64,000 bases of DNA from Paracoccus shanxieyensis (lineage in GTDB: Bacteria > Pseudomonadota > Alphaproteobacteria > Rhodobacterales > Rhodobacteraceae), in contig NZ_WMII01000012.1 in assembly GCF_009711265.1 (NCBI RefSeq), positions 1 through 64,000 on the forward strand, given 5' to 3'. Below, in pieces: positions 35,810 through 44,126 of the stretch (position 1 is the first letter of the stretch; every line of letters starts with the position of its first letter). Under the pieces are notes generated by a model. It was not told the DNA's origin and did not search any database. It saw only the letters and a list, made by a program, of their open reading frames with translations. Made by a program: the position numbers and the translations under genes.

Positions 35810-35873
35810 CGGCTTGCGCATGGCGCGTGCTTCGGGTTCGCTGCGCGCATTGGACCAAACGCAGGAAGATCAC

Positions 35874-36515
35874 ATGCAGGAATTGCCGCAGATTGCGCGG
35901 ATCGCAGGGCGGGGCGTGCTGTTCGTCATGGCGGTCGATGCCGAATACGGCCCCCAGCTGCGCCAGCGCATCGCCCCCCTGATGACCGGGATCGGCCCGG
36001 TCGAGGCGGCCGTCGTGCTGACGGCGGCCCTTGCCGGGCTGCAAGCGGCAGGGCGGCTGCCGGATCTGGTGGTGTCGCTTGGCTCGGCCGGGTCGCGGCT
36101 TCTGGAACAGGCGCAGGTCTATCAGGTCAGCACGGTGGAATATCGCGACATGGATGCCTCGGCCCTTGGTTTTCCAAAGGGGCAGACGCCGCTGCTGGAT
36201 CTGCCGATCAAGTCCCGTCTGACGCAGATCCCCGGCCTTGCCGCCGCCAGTCTGGCGACCGGGGCCAGCATCGTCAGCGGCGCGGGCTATGACGCCATCG
36301 ACGCCGAGATGGTCGATATGGAGACCTATGCCATCCTGCGCGCCTGCCAGAAATTCGGCCTGCCGCTGGTCGGTTTGCGCGGCATCTCGGACGGCGCTGC
36401 CGAACTGGCGCATCTGGATGACTGGACGCAATATCTGCACATCGTCGACGAACGTCTGGCCGAGTCGGTGGACCAGCTGCAGGACGCACTTGCCGACGGA
36501 CTGGCGACCGGCTGA
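35874..36515 (+). CDS. mtnN: 5'-Methylthioadenosine/S-adenosylhomocysteine nucleosidase-type phosphorylase fold protein
   Basis: 213 aa. GVLFVMAVDAEYGPQL, MTGIGPVEAAVVLTAAL, VVSLGSAGS and DMETYAILRACQKFGLPLVGLRGISDGAAE match nucleosidases of the PNP/MTAN fold; the Glu in DMETY and the Asp in SDGAAE sit where the catalytic residues belong. It is slightly shorter than E. coli MtnN. An AGGAAG precedes the ATG. It hydrolyses MTA and SAH to recycle adenine and methylthioribose. Downstream begins a repeat array. Confidence 0.82.
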   Translation: MQELPQIARIAGRGVLFVMAVDAEYGPQLRQRIAPLMTGIGPVEAAVVLTAALAGLQAAGRLPDLVVSLGSAGSRLLEQAQVYQVSTVEYRDMDASALGFPKGQTPLLDLPIKSRLTQIPGLAAASLATGASIVSGAGYDAIDAEMVDMETYAILRACQKFGLPLVGLRGISDGAAELAHLDDWTQYLHIVDERLAESVDQLQDALADGLATG

Positions 36516-37040
36516 GCAGATTCTGCATTGGAAAATGCGGATAAGGCGGCAGCAGGCGCGGCCCCCACAGCAGGGTGCACTATCGGGCGGGGATTGCAAG
36601 GCTGCGGACCATCCGCAGCCGCGCCGGTCGACGGGCTGATGACCGCCCCGGCAGATGAAAACGACGCCCGCAAGGGCGCCATCATTCTCAGGCTGCAATG
36701 GCAGGACCGGCGTTTTTGGACAGGGACTAAGCGGCGGACAATCAGCAGCCGCGCTGATGGGCGGGTTCACGACTGCCCACCCGGCGTATGAAAACGACGC
36801 CCGCCGCAAGAGCGCCGTCATTCGCAGGCCACAATGGCGGGATCGGCGTTTTTGAGCATGGATAACGAAACTGCTGACCATACGCACCCTCGCTGATCGA
36901 CGGGCTGATGAATGCCCACCCGGCAAATGAGAATGCCCCTCGTAGCAAGGGTGTCATCATGCGCGGGCCGAATGGCGGGGCCTGCGTTTTCACGCCGGGA
37001 TGACACAGCGTCGGATCATCCGCATCCGCGCCCGCAGGCA

Positions 37041-37104
37041 GCGCAATGAAAAATGCAGCACCCGCAGAGAGCGCAACGAAAAATACAACGCAACGAAAAA
37101 TGAC
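37041..37104. repeat. Three copies of a 17-nt motif within the array
   Basis: CGCAAYGAAAAAT occurs three times, in copies starting near 37041, 37071 and 37088 (the last two exactly 17 nt apart). This is a local expansion of the part of the unit that reads ATGAAAACGACG in the other copies. On the minus strand it is ATTTTTCRTTGCG, right after the asd terminator stem. Confidence 0.7.
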
Positions 37105-37123
37105 GCCCGCGAGGGGGCGTCAT
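37095..37123 (-). terminator. Intrinsic terminator of asd
   Basis: On the minus strand a perfect 9-bp stem ATGACGCCC / GGGCGTCAT with a 6-nt loop is followed by TTTTC, 26 bp after the asd stop. The three upstream array units hold weaker versions of the same hairpin and T-run. Confidence 0.85.
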
Positions 37124-37148
37124 CATGCGCGCATTGCAGAGGGCGGGA

Positions 37149-38171
37149 TCAGCCCTTTTTCAGGCAGCGATTGCCCAGCAGTTCGGCGATCTGCACCGCG
37201 TTCAGGGCTGCGCCCTTGCGCAGGTTGTCCGACACGATCCACATGTTCAGGCCGTTTTCGGTCGTCACGTCCTGACGGATGCGCGACACGAAGGTGGCGA
37301 AATCGCCGACGCATTCCACCGGCGTCGAATAGCCACCGGGTTCGCGCTTGTCGATGACAAGGATGCCCGGGGCCTCGCGCAGGATGTCGCGGGCCTCGTC
37401 TTCGTCCAGAAAATCCTCGAACTCGACGTTGACGGCTTCGGAATGGCCGACAAAGACCGGCACGCGGACGCAGGTCGCGGTGACCTTGATGGACGGGTCG
37501 ATGATCTTCTTCGTCTCGGCCGTCATCTTCCATTCTTCCTTGGTGTCGCCACTATCAAGGAACACGTCGATCTGCGGGATGACGTTGAAGGCGATCTGCT
37601 TCTGGAATTTCTTGGGCTCGACCTCCTGACCGGGGACATACATGCCCTTGGTCTGGTTCCACAGCTCATCCATGCCGTCCTTGCCGGCGCCCGACACCGA
37701 CTGATAGGTCGAGACGACGACGCGCTTGATCCGGGCGCGGTCATGCAGCGGCTTCAGCGCCACCACCATCTGCGCGGTCGAGCAGTTGGGGTTGGCGATG
37801 ATCATCTTGTTGCGGTAATCCTCGACCGCGTCCGGGTTCACCTCGGGGACGACCAGCGGAATCTCCGGGTCATAGCGATAGAGCGAGCTGTTATCGATCA
37901 CGACGCAGCCCTGCGACGCCGCGATGGGCGCAAAGGTCTTGGTCGCGTCCGAGCCGATGGCGAACAGCGCAATATCATAGCCGGTGAAGTCGAAGCCCTC
38001 GATGTCCTTGCACTTCAAAGTCTTGTCGCCAAAGCTGACCTCAGTGCCAATGCTCCGGCGCGAAGCCAGAGCAACAACCTCATCGGCAGGGAACTGGCGC
38101 TCGGCCAGAATGTTCAGCATTTCGCGGCCCACGTTCCCCGTGGCGCCGGCGACAACGACCTTGTAGCCCAT
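37149..38171 (-). CDS. asd: Aspartate-semialdehyde dehydrogenase
   Basis: 340 aa. NADP-binding VAGATGNVGREML at the N-terminus, the catalytic cysteine in IIANPNCSTAQMVVAL, VVSTYQSVSGAGKDGMDEL, and the substrate region ATCVRVPVFVGHSEAVN. It reduces aspartyl phosphate to the semialdehyde, the branch point for lysine/diaminopimelate, threonine and methionine. The C-terminus ends GNRCLKKG directly at the terminator. Confidence 0.96.
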   Translation of the reverse strand: MGYKVVVAGATGNVGREMLNILAERQFPADEVVALASRRSIGTEVSFGDKTLKCKDIEGFDFTGYDIALFAIGSDATKTFAPIAASQGCVVIDNSSLYRYDPEIPLVVPEVNPDAVEDYRNKMIIANPNCSTAQMVVALKPLHDRARIKRVVVSTYQSVSGAGKDGMDELWNQTKGMYVPGQEVEPKKFQKQIAFNVIPQIDVFLDSGDTKEEWKMTAETKKIIDPSIKVTATCVRVPVFVGHSEAVNVEFEDFLDEDEARDILREAPGILVIDKREPGGYSTPVECVGDFATFVSRIRQDVTTENGLNMWIVSDNLRKGAALNAVQIAELLGNRCLKKG

Positions 38172-38276
38172 CTGGGGGTCTCCTCATCATAAAGACGCCC
38201 GCGATATAGGGGGTTTCTGCGGGAAAGGGAAAGCAAGATTCCGGCGATTTGTCAGGTGATACGGCGAAATTCCGAC

Positions 38277-38891
38277 TTAATGACGAACAATTCGGCGATC
38301 TGACGATTCCATCGCGGCGACCCAGGCGGATTCGCTGCCGAAATCATGCGGCACCTGCTCAGCCGTCCTGCGGCCCGACAGCGACAGCGAGGCGAAGAAG
38401 TCAAAGCCGAACAGGTCCAGACGCCGCGCGCGGGATCGCAGGATCAGGTCGATCAGCATGGCTCCGGTTGTCGGCTGCGCGCCAAGCCGGGCTTTCAGCG
38501 CCTGATAATCCGCCAGCGGATGCAGATAGAAGCCGGGGCTTGTCGCCGTCTGCCAGTCCAGCCGCTTGCGTTTATGCGACATCCACAGCATCCGGCCCGG
38601 CGCGATACGGGCGCGGTCGGCATCGTCAAGCCGGGTCGCCAGCGCCAGCCAGTCGGTGCGCGTGCCATGGCTGCGCGGCGCGGGCATGGGCGCACGGTTG
38701 ATGCGGATCACCAGATCGGCGGCGTCGATCTGCGCGCCGTGGTCGGTCTGGGCCAGCGCGCGGGCATTGCCGACCAGCGCCACCTGTTTATCCGCAAGAT
38801 CGTCCAGAAGCGCGGATTGAGCGACCGAAAGCCGCCCCAGCGCAGCTTCATCGCGCAGGGTCCGGGCGATCAGGAACCCCAGCCGCGTCAC
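38277..38891 (-). CDS. GT29 (sialyltransferase-like) glycosyltransferase
   Basis: 204 aa. The characteristic block is VALVGNARALAQTDHGAQIDAADLVIRINRAP, resembling the L-sialylmotif core of GT29 enzymes (G-N then D-x-V-x-R-x-N). A later GAMLIDLILRSRARRLDLFGFDFFAS aligns with the S-motif region. It overlaps the GT4 gene by 4 bp, so it is likely a late step in the same surface glycan. GT29 members in alphaproteobacteria are not proven to use sialic acid, and no sialic acid genes are here. Confidence 0.7.
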   Translation of the reverse strand: MTRLGFLIARTLRDEAALGRLSVAQSALLDDLADKQVALVGNARALAQTDHGAQIDAADLVIRINRAPMPAPRSHGTRTDWLALATRLDDADRARIAPGRMLWMSHKRKRLDWQTATSPGFYLHPLADYQALKARLGAQPTTGAMLIDLILRSRARRLDLFGFDFFASLSLSGRRTAEQVPHDFGSESAWVAAMESSDRRIVRH

Positions 38892-39919
38892 GCCAGCAGC
38901 TTTCGATAGACCCCGACGATGGCGCGGGCCTCGGCCTCGATGGCGTGGTGTGTCGCGACATGGGCGCGGGCGGCCTGACCTGCGGCGGTCCGTGCCGCGT
39001 CGTCATCCAGCCAATGCGCCAGCGCCGTGGTCAAGGCATCGACATCCTCGCGCGCGACCAGACTGCCGGTTTCGCCGTCGCGGATCAGCGCCTCATAGGC
39101 TCCGACGCGGGCGGCAACGGTCGGCACGCCGCAGGCGGCAGCCTCCAGCGGGGTCAGGCCGAAGCCCTCCCACCGGGCGGGGGCGGCGAACAGGTCCAGC
39201 GCCTGATAGTTCTGCACCACCTGTTCCCACGGCACCTCGCCCAGAAAGCGGATGCGGTCCGAAAGCCCTGCGGCGGCGATCCGGGCCTTCAGATCGTCGG
39301 TAAAGGCCTGATTATCCGGCGTGACCCGTCCCGAAAAGATCAGCCGCGCGCGGGGGCGGTCCGGAAACAGCCGCAGCGCGGCCTGCACCAGCAGATCGAC
39401 GCCTTTCTGCGCGCGCACCCGGCCAAAGCAGCCGATGACGATATCCTCGGGCGCGAAGCCCAGCCGGTCGCGCAGGGCCGCACGGTCGGGCGCGGGGTGG
39501 AACACGTCCAGATCGACGCCATGCAGAATGACGGTCGCCGGGCGTTCCAGATAGCTGGCCGCCTGCGGCGATGTCGCGATCAGCGCGTCCTGACGGCGCA
39601 CCAGCCAACGCGTGAAGCCGGTATGCCTGCGCTGCGCGGCCGAGGTGAACAGCAGCCGATACCGCCGCCGCAGCACGTGGCGCAGGATCAGCCCCAGCGC
39701 CATTTCCGTATTACGGCGCGCGTGCCAGACGCGCCAACGGTCGCGGGGCAGGCTGGCCGCGCGCGACAGCGGGATATGCGGCAGTTCGGGCGGCAATCCC
39801 GGCCCGGTCGCCACGATGCCGATCATGCGCGCCTGCACCGGGATCAGGCGCACCACGGTCGCGGTGACGCCCGACAGGCGGCGCTTCAGGTTCGGGGCAA
39901 CGACCTCGATCTCAGACAT
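38888..39919 (-). CDS. GT4 glycosyltransferase (LPS core, LpsB/LpcC-like)
   Basis: 343 aa GT-B enzyme. VILHGVDLDVFHPAPDR, IGCFGRVRAQKGVDLLVQAAL, FLGEVPWEQVV and APARWEGFGLTPLEAAACGVPTVA with the E-x7-E motif place it in GT4. The start VVAPNLKRRLSGVTATVVRLIPVQ matches the alphaproteobacterial LPS core mannosyltransferase LpsB group. It probably adds a core sugar to lipid A. Overlaps the MFS gene by 8 bp and GT29 by 4 bp. Confidence 0.85.
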   Translation of the reverse strand: MSEIEVVAPNLKRRLSGVTATVVRLIPVQARMIGIVATGPGLPPELPHIPLSRAASLPRDRWRVWHARRNTEMALGLILRHVLRRRYRLLFTSAAQRRHTGFTRWLVRRQDALIATSPQAASYLERPATVILHGVDLDVFHPAPDRAALRDRLGFAPEDIVIGCFGRVRAQKGVDLLVQAALRLFPDRPRARLIFSGRVTPDNQAFTDDLKARIAAAGLSDRIRFLGEVPWEQVVQNYQALDLFAAPARWEGFGLTPLEAAACGVPTVAARVGAYEALIRDGETGSLVAREDVDALTTALAHWLDDDAARTAAGQAARAHVATHHAIEAEARAIVGVYRKLLA

Positions 39920-41105
39920 GGCGGTCCTCGGGACTGAACAGATAAAGCACCAGACCGATCAGCAGCGGCACCAGAAACAGCAGGAAGATATAGCTATAGG
40001 CCCCCGCCGGGGCATGGCGCGCCGATGCCATCTGATAGACCGGGCGCGAGATGAACTGCATCACCCCCACCCCCGCGATCGAGGTCATGTTCAGCAGCGT
40101 AATGCCCCGCCCGACCAGATGCGGCGGCAGGAAGGCGCGGCCATGCGACATCATCAGCGAATAGGAACTGTCCGAAATGCAGATCATCACCAGCAGCACC
40201 GCCGACAACCCAAGGCTCAGCCCCGGTGCCAGCCACAGCGTCGCAAGCACCGCGCAAAGCAGCGTGTTATTGGCAATCGAGGTGCGCCGGTCCGACCCGA
40301 AGAACCGCACCGCGCGCCCCGCCAGCAGGTTGGCGCTGACCATGGCAAGGCCCATGCCCAGTGTCACCCAGCCGATCAGCTGATCGCTGGCACCAAAGAC
40401 CTGCGACAGATATGGCCCGGCCCACAGCCCCCGGATACAGGCCGACCCGGCATAGGTGATGGCCAGCAGCGGCAGGATGAACCGCAGCTCGCGCACCTTC
40501 CACAGTTCGGCCAGCGAGGGTTTGGGGTGGTTGCCCTCGGGCAGGGCGGGGTTCTTGACCACGGCAAGGATCAGCAGCGCCACCGCCAGCGTCACCAGCG
40601 ACAGCCCGGTCAGCGTCATGCGCCAGCCAAGCTGTCCCACCACCCAGACCAGGGGCGAGGCGCCAAGGATATTGCCCAGTGACCCAAGGCCGACCACGGT
40701 GCCGCCCGCCGCGCTCATCATGCCGGGGGGCAGGGTGCGGGCAAAGATGAAGAAACTGCCGATCATCACCGGCGCGCAGCCGATGCCCAGCAGCGCCATG
40801 GCGACATGGATATGCCAAGGCGCCTGCGCCATGGCAAAGATCGCCGCCCCGCCCGCGCCGCCGATGGCCAGCAGCAGCGACACGGTATGGCGCGGCCCGA
40901 ACCTATCCAGCGCCCAGCCGATCGGCAGCTGCATGGCGGCAAAGGCCACGAACCACAGGCCAGAGCTGATGGCCAGATCGTCCGGTCCCGCGCCCAGTTC
41001 CTGATGCAGAACCGGCGTCAGCACGGCCAGAAAGGCGCGATAGAACTGGCTGAGCATATAGGCAAGGATCAGGCTGGCGATCCCGCCCGACATCATAAGG
41101 CGCAT
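39912..41105 (-). CDS. MFS transporter
   Basis: 397 aa from the ATG at 41105, with twelve predicted helices. GWALDRFGPRHTVSLLLAIGG between helices 2 and 3 is the MFS loop signature. Substrate unknown. The start is chosen by similarity; the frame extends 19 codons further upstream. It overlaps GT4, suggesting co-transcription with the glycosyltransferases, but whether it moves a sugar precursor is speculation. Confidence 0.8.
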   Translation of the reverse strand: MRLMMSGGIASLILAYMLSQFYRAFLAVLTPVLHQELGAGPDDLAISSGLWFVAFAAMQLPIGWALDRFGPRHTVSLLLAIGGAGGAAIFAMAQAPWHIHVAMALLGIGCAPVMIGSFFIFARTLPPGMMSAAGGTVVGLGSLGNILGASPLVWVVGQLGWRMTLTGLSLVTLAVALLILAVVKNPALPEGNHPKPSLAELWKVRELRFILPLLAITYAGSACIRGLWAGPYLSQVFGASDQLIGWVTLGMGLAMVSANLLAGRAVRFFGSDRRTSIANNTLLCAVLATLWLAPGLSLGLSAVLLVMICISDSSYSLMMSHGRAFLPPHLVGRGITLLNMTSIAGVGVMQFISRPVYQMASARHAPAGAYSYIFLLFLVPLLIGLVLYLFSPEDRHV

Positions 41106-41171
41106 GGCTGAACTCGGGGCTTCGTTTTGGCAGAGCCTTGTCGATCTTGCCGACCGACGCAAGCCTTGGCC

Positions 41172-42107
41172 CTAACTGCGTCGCAACAGGACCGCAAGCC
41201 AAAGCGCCGCCTGCGACACGCGCCCCTGCCGGTGAAACCCGCCCTGCCGAAAGGCCTGCATCCGCTGAAGAAAGCTGCCCTGCAACCTGCCGAATTCCGC
41301 CAGAATGGCGCGGTTTTCCGGCGTCAACCGATGGGCCGAGCCGGTCAGCGCGGCATGGTTCATCCGGCTCCAGCCGCGATAGGTGCCGGCCAGCATTCGC
41401 CGCAGCCCGCCAAGGCGTCCGATGATGCCGTGGTTCGCGCCCACGACATTCGCGTCGTGCTGGCGATACAGAACCGAGGGCAGCGGATCATAGATCACCT
41501 GCCCGCCCGCGCCCGTCACCAGCTGATAGATCCACCAGTCATGCATCACGACCGGCCCGGCTTCCGGATTGGCCGCCCGCACCAGTTCAAAAGCCGCGCG
41601 GTTCATCATCAGCGTGTTGCCCTGCACCATGTTCTGCATCAGCGCATGGCGGAAGCTGGGCTCCAGCCGGGGCAGCGGCGACAGCGACAGGGGCTGCATC
41701 GTGGTGTCGCAGGCCACCACGCGGCTGCACCAGATCGCCGGGGTATCGGCGGTCAGCGCGGCAAGGCTGCGGCTGATCTTTTCGGGATCCCACGCGTCGT
41801 CCTGATCGCTGAAGGCGACATGGGTGGCGTCCTTCGGGACATGATCCAGCAGCGCGCGGAAATTCGCGGCGGCCCCCGCGCGCGGCCCCGGCACGATGCG
41901 CACACGGCCCGGTTGAAGCTCGGCCGCGAAATCCTGCAGGATGCGCAGGCTGCGATCGGTCGAGCCGTCATCGCCGACAATCAGATCCCAGCGTTGGTCA
42001 TGCTGCTCGATCAGGCTGCGCAACTGCACGGGCAGGTAATCCTGCCCCTGATAGACCGCCATCAGAATGGCGACGCGCTGCGCTGGATTGCCTGCCGACT
42101 GGCTCAT
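41172..42107 (-). CDS. GT2 glycosyltransferase (rhamnosyl/glycan type)
   Basis: 311 aa GT-A enzyme. VAILMAVYQGQDYLPVQLRSLIEQ, DDGSTDRSL and a later VAFSDQDDAWDPEKI (DxD) are the family-2 hallmarks, with HDWWIYQLVTGAGG and LYRQHDANVVG further on. This pattern is common in O-antigen and exopolysaccharide synthesis. A ribosome binding site is not obvious; the start at 42107 keeps the whole family N-terminus. Confidence 0.82.
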   Translation of the reverse strand: MSQSAGNPAQRVAILMAVYQGQDYLPVQLRSLIEQHDQRWDLIVGDDGSTDRSLRILQDFAAELQPGRVRIVPGPRAGAAANFRALLDHVPKDATHVAFSDQDDAWDPEKISRSLAALTADTPAIWCSRVVACDTTMQPLSLSPLPRLEPSFRHALMQNMVQGNTLMMNRAAFELVRAANPEAGPVVMHDWWIYQLVTGAGGQVIYDPLPSVLYRQHDANVVGANHGIIGRLGGLRRMLAGTYRGWSRMNHAALTGSAHRLTPENRAILAEFGRLQGSFLQRMQAFRQGGFHRQGRVSQAALWLAVLLRRS

Positions 42108-42168
42108 GTTTCCCCCGGGCCAACCGGCCCCGTTTAGCGCCGCAGGGCCGTGCTGGAAAGCCCGCAGC

Positions 42169-43416
42169 TTATGCGGCAACCGCGCGGGGTGCGGCGGGGG
42201 CCTCGCGCACGGGCAGGTGGATCAGCGCGCTGAACGCGCCCACGCCCACGCCGACCCACCAGACCAGCGTGTAATCCCCGTATGCATCATACATCTTGCC
42301 GCCCAGCCAGACCCCCAGAAACGAGCCAAGCTGATGGCTGAGAAACACGAAGCCGTAAAGCGTGCCCATATAGCGCAGCCCATACATATAGGCCACCAGC
42401 CCCGAGGTCAGCGGCACCGTCGCCAGCCACAGCGCCCCCATCACCAGCGAAAACACGACGACACTGGCGGGCGTGATCGGCATCAGGATGAACACCGCCC
42501 CGGCAATGGTGCGCAGCGTATAGATCCCCGCCAGCAGGTATTTCTTGGTATAGCGCTTGCCCAGCCATCCCGCGAAGATCGCGCCGCCGATATTGGCCAG
42601 CCCGATCAGCGAAATCGCCGCCGCCCCCAGCGCCGAGGTCGTGGTGATGCCCAGCCCCGCCAGCATGCCGCCCGGCGCGATGGGGCCGCACATCTCGGTA
42701 ATCATCGCCGGGAAATGCGCGGTGATGAAGGCCAGCTGATAGCCGCAGGAAAAGAAGCCCGCAAAGATCATCAGATAGGACGGGTCGGTAAAGGCGCGGC
42801 GCAGGACGCTGCCAAGGCTTTCCTCGATCTCGGACTTGCTGGCGGGTTTGCCACCGCCCAGCAGCGGCAGAAAGAACAGGCAGGCCAGCACCATGACGCC
42901 GAAGATGACAAAGACCGACTGCCACGAATACCAAATCAGCAGCATCTCGGCCAAGGGCGCGCCAAAGACCTGACCCGCCGATCCGGCGGCCGTGGCGATC
43001 CCCAGCGCCAGACTGCGGTTCTCGTCGCTGGCGGCGCGGCCGATCACTGCCAGAATGACGCCAAACCCGGTGCCCGCGATACCAAAGCCCACCATCACCT
43101 CAAGCAACTGCATGGTGGCCGGGTCGGTGGCATAGGCCGTCAGGATCAGCCCCGCCGAATACAGAAACGCGCCGATGATGATCGACCAGCGATCCCCCCA
43201 GCGTTCCCCCAGCGCGCCAAAGATCGGCTGGCCTATGCCCCAGGCAAGGTTCTGGATGGCGATGGCCAGACTGAATTCGGCGCGCGGCCAGCCGAATTCC
43301 TGCCCGATCGGGATCTGAAAGACGCCGAAACTGGCGCGCAGCGCGAAATTGATCAGAAGGATCATCGAACCGCCGATCAGAACCGGCGTGAAGATCGAGG
43401 CGCGGGTCGCGGTCAT
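42169..43416 (-). CDS. MFS transporter (oxalate/formate antiporter-like)
   Basis: 415 aa from the ATG at 43416, twelve helices. GQPIFGALGERWGDRWSIIIGAFLYSAGL holds the MFS motif A. The start FALRASFGVFQIPIGQEFGWPRAEFSLAIAIQ resembles the OFA/monocarboxylate branch. Substrate unknown. Heads a leftward series of transporter and glycosyltransferase genes; 61 bp separate it from GT2. Confidence 0.8.
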   Translation of the reverse strand: MTATRASIFTPVLIGGSMILLINFALRASFGVFQIPIGQEFGWPRAEFSLAIAIQNLAWGIGQPIFGALGERWGDRWSIIIGAFLYSAGLILTAYATDPATMQLLEVMVGFGIAGTGFGVILAVIGRAASDENRSLALGIATAAGSAGQVFGAPLAEMLLIWYSWQSVFVIFGVMVLACLFFLPLLGGGKPASKSEIEESLGSVLRRAFTDPSYLMIFAGFFSCGYQLAFITAHFPAMITEMCGPIAPGGMLAGLGITTTSALGAAAISLIGLANIGGAIFAGWLGKRYTKKYLLAGIYTLRTIAGAVFILMPITPASVVVFSLVMGALWLATVPLTSGLVAYMYGLRYMGTLYGFVFLSHQLGSFLGVWLGGKMYDAYGDYTLVWWVGVGVGAFSALIHLPVREAPAAPRAVAA

Positions 43417-43538
43417 GGCGGTTTCTCCGGGCGGAATGCGCAATTCCTGCGCCTTGTATGGCACGGCGTCAATCCCCGCCGCACGCGCATTGCCTGTCCG
43501 CTGGCCCGGCGCTAGCCTGCAGGGCAGGAGGATCCCCC

Positions 43539-44126
43539 ATGTATCAGGTCATCGGCCGCGCCCAAAGCCGCGCCTTCCGCGTCATCTGGATGCTCGAAGA
43601 GCTTGGACTGCCCTATGAGCATATGCCGCTTGAGCCGCATTCGCAGGGCGTCACCTCGTTCAATCCGGCGGGCAAGGTGCCGGTGCTGATCGCGGATGGC
43701 ACGCCGATCACCGATTCCACGGCGATCCTGACCTATCTGGCGGACCGGCATGGCGGGCTGACCCACACGCCCGGCACGCTGGACCGCGCCCGGCAGGACA
43801 GCCTGACGCAGTTCATACTGGACGAATTCGACGCCGCGCTGTGGCTGGCCGCGCGCCACAGCTTCGTTCTGCCCGAGGAGATGCGTCTTTCCGCCATCAA
43901 GAACACCCTGCGCTGGGAATTTGAACGCAGCCAGCGCACGCTGGTCCATCGCATGTCCGACGGGCATTTCCTGATGGGTGACCAGCCGACGGTCCCCGAC
44001 CTGATCCTGGCGCATTGCCTGACATGGGCGCTCAGCGCGCGCTTCCCGATCACCGAACACCGGCTGACGCAGTTTCTGGACCTGATGCGTGCCCGCCCGG
44101 CCTATCTGCGCGCCGCCGCCAGATAA
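43539..44126 (+). CDS. Glutathione S-transferase family protein
   Basis: 195 aa. A thioredoxin-fold N-terminal domain (MYQVIGRAQSRAFRVIWMLEELGLPYE, FNPAGKVPVLIADGTPITDSTAILTYL) precedes an all-helical C-terminal domain. The cis-proline VPVLI and DSTAI are the glutathione-binding points. Its 3' end overlaps the convergent flavoprotein gene by 25 bp. Substrate class unknown. Confidence 0.85.
   Translation: MYQVIGRAQSRAFRVIWMLEELGLPYEHMPLEPHSQGVTSFNPAGKVPVLIADGTPITDSTAILTYLADRHGGLTHTPGTLDRARQDSLTQFILDEFDAALWLAARHSFVLPEEMRLSAIKNTLRWEFERSQRTLVHRMSDGHFLMGDQPTVPDLILAHCLTWALSARFPITEHRLTQFLDLMRARPAYLRAAAR

Larger units (their letters stand above)
36602..37148. repeat. Degenerate tandem array of about 130-140 bp units next to asd
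   Basis: Four related units begin near 36602, 36732, 36871 and 37009. Each has a GCGGACCATCCGCA-like head, a CGACGGGCTGATGA-like middle, ATGAAAACGACGCCC followed by GGGCGCCATCAT, and a CAATGGCGGGA-CCGGCGTTTTT tail. The fourth unit runs into the 3' end of asd, and its hairpin is the asd terminator. Units 1-3 look like older, decayed copies. The period is not a multiple of three and frames are broken, so I do not call genes here. Bases 36516-36601 show no recognisable feature. Confidence 0.75.

Noticed and set aside
36528..36791. Possible small genes in the repeat array between mtnN and asd
   Set aside because: Frames change between repeat units, the period is not a multiple of three and there is no ribosome binding site; they are repeat translations.
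36602..37148. CRISPR array
   Set aside because: Units are 130-140 bp, contiguous and degenerate, without short identical repeats or unique spacers, and there are no cas genes.
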